From positions 1 to 35,662 of the forward strand of contig MVBO01000149.1 of NCBI GenBank assembly GCA_002261195.1: a stretch of 35,662 nucleotides of DNA. The letters are read 5' to 3'. The position numbers and the translations under genes were made by a program. The notes under the pieces are model-generated. The model saw only the letters and a list, made by a program, of their open reading frames with translations. It ran no database searches and was not told the DNA's origin. Shown in pieces: positions 19,266 through 28,700 of this stretch. The first letter of the stretch is position 1, and the number at the start of each line of letters is the position of its first letter. The DNA is from Bifiguratus adelaidae (taxonomy: Eukaryota; Mucoromycota; Endogonomycetes; Endogonales).

Positions 19266-22200
19266 CCTAACTCAATCAGTGATGAAGGTGTTCCGCGATG
19301 TGACAAGGACAGAGGTTGCAAGTGGGAGTAACGAGACACAAACCCCTGATCTGCCAACTCTCTGTCTCGAAGTTGGAAGACAGAAAGGTGGGGCAAGGCG
19401 CTGTACCTGTCAGAAAAATTAGGTTGCGCTTGTCACAAGAATATGATGCGCAGTAACCTATAGCGCAATACTTAGAACAGACTTAATTGCTCCTCATGTA
19501 ATCTCGATACCTTTGAATGATCATAACGGAGAGCTTTGGTGTTTTCTCAGTAAGTAAGGTACAGAACACAGGTGCTACGCGGCGCGTCCAGGTTCCTTGT
19601 TTTCTAAAACAGGGAATGGTCACCGTGGTATGAATCTTGGCAAGTGTTAGAGAGTAGTCCTTGGAATGCAGGAATCGCAAATGTCGCGGGAGTGAATATT
19701 TTGCGTGGCTGAAAAGATCTGGGCACTGGTGCTCATACGCAAGATTAGCTGAGCCGCAGTGGTTCTTCCAACCGTCGTGAGATTGACAAATTCTCGTGTA
19801 AAGCTTGGGACTTTGTGTTCGACTAAAAGAGGTGCCAGGTGTTGCGTGGTAGGACGTAGAAGGGACTAAGTAGCTAGGAATAGGCCAGAAGAACTACGAA
19901 AATTGGTTGCTTTGTTGCGTGGTCGTAGAGAAATTCGCTTGTAAAGTTCCCGAAAGCGACTCTGTGAATAGCTTCGCCCGAAAAGGAAATATCGTACGAA
20001 TTGCAGTACGAAAGCTTCAAGTCAATATAGCCGCTAACTTTGAGCATATTCCGACAATTCTATACAATCCATTATCATTTATGCTTCTTCACGATTGAAA
20101 GCTGTGCATATATCAGTGCATGTCTTGAAAGCTTTTAGCAATGAAATTTGCCCTACTCTTGTTGGACAATAGCTTGGGTAATATCCGATCTCCGCACCGG
20201 TGGGTCGTTATTACATTCGATTGTAACATAAAGCATGCGCGGAAAATAAAATTATAAAAAAGCGCAGCGCACAGCCTAGTGAAGTAGCGACAACGGTAGC
20301 TTGGATTATCCGTTAGCTCAACTACAATGCTAGCGGTGGAATCCATGATAGGGGTACAAAACTTGGCTCGAATTGTCTCCATTTATTTCTGTCGTGAATG
20401 TCTCGGTGAAAATGTCCGCTGCCGATCGACCTAAGTGGAAGGAAGGCGCTTTCTACTTTGATTTCTATGTGAAAAGCGGACATTGATAAGAATACCGCAG
20501 CTGTAGACTACGGCTCTTTTGACAAAGGTACCGCCCAAATTGCCATTGCGTTTTCTTCAAACGGAAATTAATAAACGTCAATAGTTGCCTGCGATTCACA
20601 ATGCCAAATTCCCGAAACCCGAGATCCCGCCAACAATCTCTAAGCCGTTGTTGTCTGTCGGTGCTAAAACGTGCTGCGTAACTAAAGATAGCTGCTTTCG
20701 ACACGAATAGCAGACTTATTGGGGTGGCAAAAAGAGCTTCTCCATGGACTTATTCGGGAACGTGCGCTTATTTACTGTCGCCGAGAGCTGCTTGGTAAAA
20801 ATGGGCGCGGTTTTAGTATCATATCGGAGCGTGGTGTAAGGTCAAATACGACAAGCTCGCCGGTCTTCAAGGCCATCTAGTTTCAGCTTCTCCACAAGCA
20901 AAGTTTGCAGCCGAGGCAATATTTGACAGCAGTTGCTTCGCGCTTGCCTAAATATGCTTCGTAGGCATATGAGCTACGGGTATTGAGGTTACTGCGGGAA
21001 GACGGGTTCTCGGTATGTTTATGGAAGCATGATAAGGTAGAGTAGAATATCAGACGAGGACAAGGAAAACAAGCGAGTAGATAGATTTCTGAACGATTAT
21101 CTAGGATGCAGTTAATGGTATCACACTCAGAACAATACTGGACAACATCAAGTGCTTATATCAGTCCTAGGTCGACTTCCTGCTTGTTCGAAGTGCGAAG
21201 CGATTGCGCAACGGCGGTGATGAAATCGTCATGGCTGACCTTTGCCTCGTGCGCCATAAAACGTCCTGGATTGCACAGGATATTGCAACATATTCCAGAC
21301 GAGTTCCAGCAAGTACTTAAACCATTGATTGTCTGCCGCGAGGCCCCAAGTGTCTTCCTACAAAGAAGTTCAAGCGCAGGGGCCCTTGTTGACCATGGCG
21401 TCTCTCTTCACGTCTCCTCGAGGGCTCCTTGGCACCACTTTGGATGTCCTTTGGCCATGCGACGAGTACCCTTACTTCAAGTTCACTTAACCGAGCTGTA
21501 AATGAATGTCACTCAAACATCAAGCGTGTTGGTGGAACGGCCAGATTGATGAATGAGATCATACGAGGTTTGGGTTCGGTCGCAGATTCTGTGCAGGCAT
21601 GAACTTGGCTGAGCACGAGCTATGGACAGCTGTTCTGGTTGGTTCAGGCATTTAGAGTTTGTACTGTTGGATTTCGGGAGCGGCTCAAGAATTTCAAAAT
21701 CTTGATTGTATTCATCACCGTCAAAGGACATAAATTTTCAACCATTCCCAATATGAGCAATGTTTATATAATACTTACGAAAAGTGCGAGGCTGGAGTAT
21801 GTCCCCAATGGTATTTCCCTACACAGCTAGAAAATGCGCTTGGTGTGTCTCTCAATGGCAAAGCAGGTGAAGGAAGTGGTCATCCCCGACGCCTTGCGCT
21901 TTGTCATGACAATGTTGAACGTGAATTTTTTGAATTGGAGTGGCGAGCAAGGCCTTTGAGATATGCATGACCACTCTCGGTTAAACCTATTGACGCGGCA
22001 AACTGTATGTGCAATTTCTATTTCACCAACTGTGTCACAAAGGTTCAGAGCGATTTTCCGCGCCGTTACGGTCCGAGCGGAGGTTGAATCTTTTAGCGTG
22101 TTCTCCTGGGAAATTACCGTTTATCAAAGTTCCAATCCGGGGAATTCAAAGGTAAACACGCACCCTTGGATGACGCGTTTTTCTAATGCCAAGACATTTG

Positions 22201-22514
22201 TCATTTGATCTGCAATGGGTTATTATGGTGAAATGAAGGCTATGCCTAAAATGGGTACCTTAAAAATCCGCGTTTGCAGATCCGCGAAATGTCTGCATTA
22301 AAGCGATTGGTGATTGTTGCGCACGCACGCAATATCAAAAACGATTGGAATTGTCGTCGTGCACGTGGTGTGACAGACTCCGAGGTAGCGGTAGAAGTTG
22401 TGTGAACGTGCATGTGAAGGTGCGCTCAAGCACCATGGCGGTTGTCAGAACGTGCCAGCATAAAAGGCACATATCCTCCCGGCTATCAAACTTCCGCTTT
22501 TCCTCGTGCTCAGC
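19266..22514. other. 3.2 kb gene-poor region
   Basis: No gene can be supported. The longest frames are a 131-codon frame at 21106-21501 (+), a 72-codon frame at 21513-21731 (-, MSFDGDEYNQDFEILEPL...), an 89-codon frame at 20113-20382 (-) and a 79-codon frame at 20465-20704 (-). None shows a domain, signal peptide or splice structure I recognise. It may hold more decayed genes. A CATAAAAGG element near 22459-22467 probably belongs to the phosphatase promoter. Confidence 0.4.
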
Positions 22515-23837
22515 ATGCGATTCAACCGTCCATCCGTGACTGCTGCGAGCGTCACTGTGCTCGCTGCAATGATTGGCAGCACGTCAGGCCAGAGCAGCAT
22601 TCCAGACAACCAGGTGCCTAATGTTGGTGGTGGTGTCTACAACGTCAATGATCCAACTCTGGCCAACTATACGTTCAAGTATCTTCCACCGTTTACAACT
22701 GATTACGGTGGATACTACACTTGGGCATCCAACAACAATACAGTGGCCATCAAGAATGTTACCGCCGTTGTAGCCCCACTTGGGCTGAAACAGCTAGGCA
22801 GTGGTGACAAGGCCAACACCAAATACGCATTCTTCACTGTCAGTGAAGGCAATCCGAAGCAGATATCTGTCACCAACACCAGTCCCAAGAGGGGATGGCG
22901 AGAGGTCGATTGCAAATCGCACTCAAAGTCCAGAAGATGGCTGGAAACATGCGGCAGTCGCAAGTTTAAGAAGATCCTGCACGTGATCTTCGAGAATGAG
23001 GTTTACGGCTGGACGATGAATGATTCGTACTAGCAGCTGCTGGCCACACGTGGGAAGACGTTGACCAACAGCCATGGTGCGACCCACCCGTCGTACAGCA
23101 ACTATGTCAGTCTCGCCGCTGGTGACTACTTCGGCATCGAAAATCAGGATTGGTACAACATCAACGCTACGACCATATATGACCTGCTCGATGCCAAAGG
23201 TCTTGACTATGCCACTTATGCAGAGTGGTACACACCCGTCGCCACGGCACGTGGTCCCAACGACTGCAACAATGCGCTGTACCTAGGACCTCTGGACAAC
23301 ACCAACCCAAGATGGAACAATCCGGTGTACCGCCGTGTGGACGTGCCGGCGCTATTGTTCTCCACGTACACCAGCAATTACACTCGCTGTAGCAAGATCT
23401 ACAACGCGACTGCGCAGTTTGCTTCCGATGTGAAGTCGCACAACTTGCCGGCCTACTCATTCTACGTGCCGGACATGCTTCATAACGGACACGATCCAGA
23501 ATCGGACAGCGACTACAACCACCAGCCAACTACGGCTGGTATCTGGTTCAACGCCTTCCTGGACATGTACCTGCCCGACTTGACAGCTCAGGGTACGTTG
23601 GTGGTGGCGAGCTGGGACGAGGCTACGTGGCAAAACGACGACGACGCTGTACCAAACAACAACAACTCCATCGCCACGCTGCTTTTTGGCTATGGCATTA
23701 CTCCGAACACCACGGATGACACATACATCACCCACTACGGGACGCTCCGTGGTTCCATCACAAATTTCGGCCTTGGATCTCTCGGACGAAACGACACCAA
23801 CGCCACCAACGGTGATCTGTCCTTGCTGATCAACTAG
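22515..23837 (+). pseudogene. secreted acid phosphatase (phosphoesterase family PF04185), interrupted by one in-frame TAG
   Basis: Extracellular PhoA-type acid phosphatase. Signal peptide MRFNRPSVTAASVTVLAAMIGSTSG. The frame stays open to TAG 23031-23033 and then continues in the same frame, without any shift, to a TAG at 23835-23837. Family motifs lie on both sides: KILHVIFENEVYGW before it, and TNSHGATHPSYSNYVSLAAGDYFG, DMLHNGHDPESDSDYNHQ, VASWDEATW and ITHYGTLRGSITNFGLGSLGR after it. With the stop the product would lose almost the whole catalytic domain. Total length without the stop is about 440 codons, normal for the family. Options: recent nonsense mutation, stop readthrough, or a sequence error. 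Several N-glycosylation-type Asn-X-Thr/Ser sites fit a secreted enzyme. Confidence 0.85.
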
Positions 23838-24055
23838 GAATGGAGATATACCTATTGTAAGCATGTGGACTGTAATCTAAACACCAGCTCACAGATTACG
23901 CTGTGAAAGTGAACAATACTCAGTCCAAGTATGCATAGTTCTCTTTTGCTCTCCACCTCCCTCGTTCTCCACCTTTTCTGTTTTCTTCCCCGCCCGATAA
24001 GTTCTTATATATTGTCTTCCTCACGGAGATATGTTCGATTCAGTTCAAAAGAAGT

Positions 24056-24079
24056 AGCACCTTAGCACCTTAGCACCTT
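24056..24079. repeat. 8-bp tandem repeat, three copies
   Basis: AGCACCTT occurs three times head to tail with no mismatch (24056-24063, 24064-24071, 24072-24079), about 220 bp after the phosphatase pseudogene. Confidence 0.9.
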
Positions 24080-24131
24080 AAAGATTGTGTTGTAGAGTCC
24101 AAAATTAACGAAAATGTCGAATCAATTGCGC

Positions 24132-24168
24132 TGTTAGGATAAGAACTAGGATTAGGATTAGGGTAGGG
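24132..24168 (+). repeat. degenerate TTAGG-type block (telomere-like or LTR start)
   Basis: TGTTAGGATAAGAACTAGG followed by ATTAGGATTAGGGTAGGG: several TTAGG/TTAGGG-like units in one orientation. The fungal telomere unit is TTAGGG, so this may be an interstitial telomeric scar. TGTTAGGAT is equally the style of a fungal LTR 5' end. The two readings cannot be separated by eye. Confidence 0.5.
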
Positions 24169-24368
24169 CTTCGGCCTGTGATACATATCAGAGGACTTGA
24201 TGGTCAGTTGGCGGAAAGGTTGGCTGGCTACAGTTCTGAATGATACTTTTGAATATTGGAGATGATAAATCCCTTGTAGACGACTTGAATAAGAAACGGG
24301 GTATTGTAAGCAGTAGAGTAGCCTTGTTGCTACGATCTGCTGAGATTGAGCCTTTGTTGCAAAGATTT

Positions 24369-24385
24369 GTTCAGTTTAACTGAAC
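24369..24385. repeat. 17-bp palindrome
   Basis: Perfect inverted repeat GTTCAGTT-T-AACTGAAC with a one-base centre, lying between a T/C-rich tract and an AT-rich stretch. Possible hairpin or dimer-binding site; its role is unknown. Confidence 0.7.
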
Positions 24386-26021
24386 GAATTTCTCCATCTC
24401 TCTCATCTCTCATTTCTCTCCTTGAAATGAGGGTGGGTTTTATACAGGTAGCATTTTATACAAGTAAAAAGGTAATTAAGCGATGGTAAGGGGGTCATGA
24501 ATGTTTTAGGTTGACCAAACACTATGATCCGACGAAGGGGTCTTGGTACATTATTGACCACCATTTGCTTCGATGCCTACAATAAACATTCCTCATAATT
24601 TACATAATCTAAGAATGACTGAGCAGATTGCAGGCCGCTATGACGAGAGGTCTGCTCGTCGTTGAAAGATGTGGATCTAATACCGGAGTGGTTGGCAAAT
24701 GCATCACGAGCGTCCGATATATATCCTGCTTTACGGCGCAATTACTGCGCACGTGGGTCAGTAGCCATCTCCAGGACTGTTATGAACTCTGTCTTCGAGA
24801 TCATCTAGGTCAATCTTAGCAGCAACTACACTTTACAAAACAAAAACCCAGTTATTGTTATTCCGGAGAACACGCATTGCTCCTCTCGGAAGAAGACACG
24901 CGAACATAACACCAATGTATTTGGGGAGGTAATTTTGGTTACCAACGTCCACAACAGAGATGAGTCTCTCAGTATTGAATCCCTCCAGTCTATTGAAGTC
25001 CTAGCTATTACTGCCGCCGAGTTTCTCGGCTTTGAATAATTTACTTCTATATAGCAATTTGATGTCTTTGAGGTGATGTTGTGCTCCGCGTGCAACGGTG
25101 CGTTGCTGTTCGCCATACGGCTGGTTCACTCTCGTTTTAGACAGGCATTTATTATTTGTTCTAAGACTACGCCCCCCTTAGGGAGTGATGGGATCACGGC
25201 GGAGGTTTTGATGTATTCTGCATGCATTGGATGGTTGGCCGCGGCTTATTTGATTCAAATCACCTCGCACCTGCATCGACGCGGATATCTCCAGGTCGAA
25301 GTGGCTCACCGTATATCGTATACGCAGCCGATGGCGAGATATTTACCACAGTTGTCCTCGGCGTTTCCATTGATAGACTTTTGCAGCGATCCCGCCTTTA
25401 CCAGCGCCTGGGGTTACGAGGGTATATGTGGTAGAAGCTGCCTTCCGCCTTCTCCACAGGTCTTGATTCTAAAGGCTCTTTTATGCGTTGAGCAGCTGCA
25501 AAAAGGCGTTGGAAAATCGTTTCGAGGATGATATCTTTGGTGAAATGGAAAAGCTGGGATGGAATCCGAAGGCTTCTGAGGGCTCAAACTGGTTCTTTGT
25601 TGTTGGCCTGTCTCCTCATTGTTCTGGCCGAATTAGTTACAATTTATGGATTCTATCTTATTGCCCCCCCACTCCGGTGACTATTTGTTGTATTTAGATT
25701 TGTAATGTACTGTACTTTCCCTGGCCTGACTTTGAAGCTGACTGTCCAGTGTGGAATGTGTGATAGGTCCGCGGCATCTGCAAATTGTATTGTGACAGGA
25801 TTCGTTACTGATGAAGAGGCGACTCTCTTTGCCTTGCAAGAGGACTCTTCAATGAATCATACCTATGACATTATATTTCTCATGCAGCAGAGTTAGCTAC
25901 AATAGGATTACCACTACGGCGTTCAGTTTATGAGTACAAAACAACAAAGTACAGTAGTATATTGAGAAGACGTAGCTCCTTATTCAACACGACGAAGTCA
26001 ACATCCGGGATTGACCTTATA

Positions 26022-27662
26022 TCACTCATGTCGAGCAGGCTCCAACTTCGCCTTCTCATCGTTAAAATCTTCAATGACATACGACTTGAACTGCCTCGCC
26101 GGCACGCCCCGCTCAAACAGCAGATCAAGCTCCTCGTACGTGCGGCCCTTGGTCTCGGGCAGGCGGAAGATGCTCCACGTCAGCGAGATTATGGAGATGC
26201 CACCGTAGAGGAACTCGATCTTGGCACCGGCGTTGGCGGCGCCAGGGTTGAGCAGGTAGGGTCCGATGATGGTAGTGACGAGGCCGGTCAGCGCATCGAT
26301 GGACGTTGCGAGGGCGATGGTCTTGGATCGCAGCTTTGTGGAGGGTGTCTCGCAGACGACGACGTACGTAAGCGGTCCCAAAGTCATCTGCCAGATGAAC
26401 GAGAGGACGATGAGCAGTGTTGCCTGCACCCAGCGGTAGACGTTGTTGGTGTCGTAGTCGGGCGCGAAGGAGAGCAGGGCCACAGTGAACAGCGTCACTA
26501 CTATGCAGCCCAGCCCGGCGATGTAGCAGGTCCGCCGGCCGAAATAGATCAGCGGGATGGCCGAGCAGAGGGTCCCGAGGAAGCCTATTCCGTTGAGGCC
26601 GACACCCAAGTCGAAGGCCTGCACGCTGGTCAGACCAATCTGTTCGAAAAAGTAGGTCGCGAAACCGACGGGGTTGCCGGAGAAGTTCTGGATAACGAAG
26701 AGGAGGATGCAGATTTCCATGCGCCGGCGATTCGTGCCAGTCCAGCAGTCGCGGTAGGTGGTGCCCACTCGAATCTCGCGCTCCAGCTGGTCTGTCTTGA
26801 CCATCATAGCTAGAGTCTCTTGCGTGTCCACCTTCTCGTGGCGCGTAGACAGTTTTTTCAGTGATCTCTCCGCGTCTTCCATCCGATTTTGTCTGATGAG
26901 CCACCAGGGGGACTCGGGAGCGAATGGCAGGCCCACGAGGAGGATGACCGGCCAAATCCACTGGATTGCAAAAGGGATTCGGTAAGCCCACATGTCGATA
27001 CGCTCGATAAAAGCTAGGGTGATGCCCGTCTGGATGAACTGGCCCATCACATAGCACAGATTGATGTAGCCCGTCAGGAAACCGCGCAGCCGCAGAGGCA
27101 GGACTTCCGAAGCGTAGGTTTCTGCAATGACGCAGTAGCTGCCCCAGACGATGCCGGAGAGATATTGGGAGGCTACGAGGACCCCGATGCTGGTTGCAAA
27201 GAACTGCATGAAGGTCAGGATCGCGGTGAGGACCAGACACACAGCAAAGGTCTTCTTTCTGCCATACATTTCCATAGGAAATGCGGCGATGTAGGCGCCG
27301 ATGACCTGGCCCACTAGCGCGCCCATCGACATGGCGACCTGCCACTCTGCCGGTATCTGCCAGCCATGGCCAGGGTAGTACACGCCAAAGGCCTGCTGGA
27401 AAGCGGGCAGCGCATAAAAGTTGCCCGAGATCTCAATGTCGTATGCGCGCATGATGATTGAGAGTGAGATGAACATCGACCAGAACGCGCCTTTGCGGTA
27501 GATCTTGAAAGCTTCCCAGTAAGTGAGCTCGTGCTCAGTAGCAGTACCCCGATTTGCCATTTCCCTGCTGAGGGAATCCAACTTTTCCGTCTCCTCGCCT
27601 TCGTGGAGCTGTTCCTCCACACTCGCGGAGTTCTCGACATGATCGACTTTTGCTTTCTCCAT
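26022..27662 (-). CDS. MFS sugar/H+ symporter, alpha-glucoside (maltose permease) type
   Basis: Plasma-membrane sugar importer of the sugar porter family, intronless, about 546 aa from ATG 27662 (MEKAKVDHVENSASVEE); ATG 27707 would add 15 residues. Hydrophilic N-terminus, then 12 TM segments. Family signatures: MEMYGRKKTFAVC after TM2-3, EVLPLRLRGFLTGYINLC, PFAPESPWWLIRQNRMEDAERSLKKL before the central loop, and RLPETKGRTYEELDLLFE at the end. The long central loop with TQETLAMM and the DIEISGNFYALPAFQQAFGVYY stretch are characteristic of fungal alpha-glucoside/maltose permeases. A TTATAAAAC TATA-like element on the minus strand (27741-27749) is about 80 bp upstream. It is divergent from the GH95 gene and probably delivers that enzyme's oligosaccharide substrate. 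Confidence 0.95.
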   Translation of the reverse strand: MEKAKVDHVENSASVEEQLHEGEETEKLDSLSREMANRGTATEHELTYWEAFKIYRKGAFWSMFISLSIIMRAYDIEISGNFYALPAFQQAFGVYYPGHGWQIPAEWQVAMSMGALVGQVIGAYIAAFPMEMYGRKKTFAVCLVLTAILTFMQFFATSIGVLVASQYLSGIVWGSYCVIAETYASEVLPLRLRGFLTGYINLCYVMGQFIQTGITLAFIERIDMWAYRIPFAIQWIWPVILLVGLPFAPESPWWLIRQNRMEDAERSLKKLSTRHEKVDTQETLAMMVKTDQLEREIRVGTTYRDCWTGTNRRRMEICILLFVIQNFSGNPVGFATYFFEQIGLTSVQAFDLGVGLNGIGFLGTLCSAIPLIYFGRRTCYIAGLGCIVVTLFTVALLSFAPDYDTNNVYRWVQATLLIVLSFIWQMTLGPLTYVVVCETPSTKLRSKTIALATSIDALTGLVTTIIGPYLLNPGAANAGAKIEFLYGGISIISLTWSIFRLPETKGRTYEELDLLFERGVPARQFKSYVIEDFNDEKAKLEPARHE

Positions 27663-28700
27663 GCTGTTTGGTGTTTTCGGAGTGTTATGTGAAAGCCGGG
27701 GTTGCACCTGTCACAATCACCTGGAGATGGATCTGTGTGGGTTTTATAATTAGTTCGTCGAGTTCGAGAGGGTCAAGAAACACTGAGCTTGCTGGGGGCT
27801 AACTTATCTTTTGAAAGTCCGGGGAAATTTGCGGGGAGACTTTAAGCCAAATCTGGAGATCCTAAGAATCCGGGGCAAATTGCGGGGTCACTTTGAGTGA
27901 CGGGTGTCTACCAACAATTTCGCTGTCCAGGGGTCGAAAGGTCTCTTTTTCCCGTCGGGATTGTTGGCGGACATGGACATCACCGAGAACCACCGAGAAT
28001 TGCTCCTCCGTTGCCGTCGGGCAATAGGTGGTGACATTCTCCCATCTTGCACCACGGTGGCGGGTGCAAAGGACGGACGACATCGTCCAAAGCTTAGCTT
28101 TAGCAAGTATAGAACGTTGTAGATGCGGATATCCAGCGACGACTAGCGTGCCATGCCACATGCTCCGCCTTTTGCGCTAACCACATAGGCCCCTTGGCCT
28201 GCCATTAGTACGGTTACACAAATCCCGATCGCCCCGTTCGGGCCCTGAGAGAGAGAGGCATCAACTCCCAAATATGGTGATACCGAGAATCTCGCCGAGC
28301 CTATCAGTGTTTGCCCCGCTGTCTAGACAGACCGTGAGAATAACAAAGGGAGAAGCAGTGCGGAACCGTACACCCTTGGTGTTCTAGTGGGCAATTTTGT
28401 CCGTAACTGTACTTTTGTTTTGTGCAACTGCTCAACACGCTCTCCGATGTGGATGTTGCATAATTTATATATCTTGTAGTGATTCGAGGTTCTGCCAAAA
28501 TTCAAGTCTCAGACTCGGTAACTCGTCCAGAAGGACACTGCCGACACAGTACAGGGCACTCTGGGGTCGTTAGAGAGCTGAAACCTCTCTTCAGGCATCA
28601 CAATCAAGTCAGGTCTCCAAGCTATTCAGTAAGTAGCCTTCTTGTCGAACGCTGAACTTTCTATCATTTTGCTGAGCTGATTCGCTTGAAAACAGGCACC
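27663..28700. promoter_or_regulatory. divergent promoter of the symporter and the GH95 gene
   Basis: About 1 kb shared upstream region. It holds the 29-bp GC-box repeat (listed separately) and the symporter TATA. Near the GH95 gene it has AT-rich TAATTTATATATC (about 28460-28472). Short open frames inside it (99 codons at 27862-28161 minus, 72 at 27904-28122 plus) show no domain and are not called. Confidence 0.5.
27817..27896. repeat. two copies of a 29-bp direct repeat carrying CreA/Mig1-like boxes
   Basis: Copy 1 is 27817-27845 and copy 2 is 27868-27896, 51 bp apart centre to centre, differing at about seven positions. Each has CCGGGG then GCGGGG separated by an A/T-rich spacer (AAATTT or CAAATT). 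CCGGGG and GCGGGG both fit SYGGRG, the published CreA consensus. Four boxes lie within 80 bp, about 155-235 bp upstream of the symporter ATG. They suggest glucose repression of this cluster (inference). Confidence 0.65.

Larger units (their letters stand above)
23838..26021. other. 2.2 kb gene-poor region with repeats
   Basis: Contains the 8-bp tandem repeat, the TTAGG-like block and a palindrome listed separately. From 25073 to 25700 all three plus frames are open in pieces (for example 152 codons at 25073-25531, and a hydrophobic stretch SLLLACLLIVLAELVTIYGFY near 25590-25660). This could be a badly decayed membrane protein gene, but no family was recognised. Confidence 0.4.

Noticed and set aside
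21106-21501. 131-codon plus frame in the gene-poor region
   Set aside because: No domain, signal peptide or splice context, and the other frames are similarly open; not enough to call a gene.
13052-23837. Genetic code change (TAA/TAG as Gln, TGA as Trp) to explain the many in-frame stops
   Set aside because: Intact genes in the same window end at TAA, TAG and TGA in the right places and never use them inside, and the broken genes also have frame slips.
25962-26813. 283-codon plus-strand frame and 406-codon alternate minus frame over the symporter
   Set aside because: Both are compositional shadows of the GC-rich symporter gene; the symporter frame has all family signatures.
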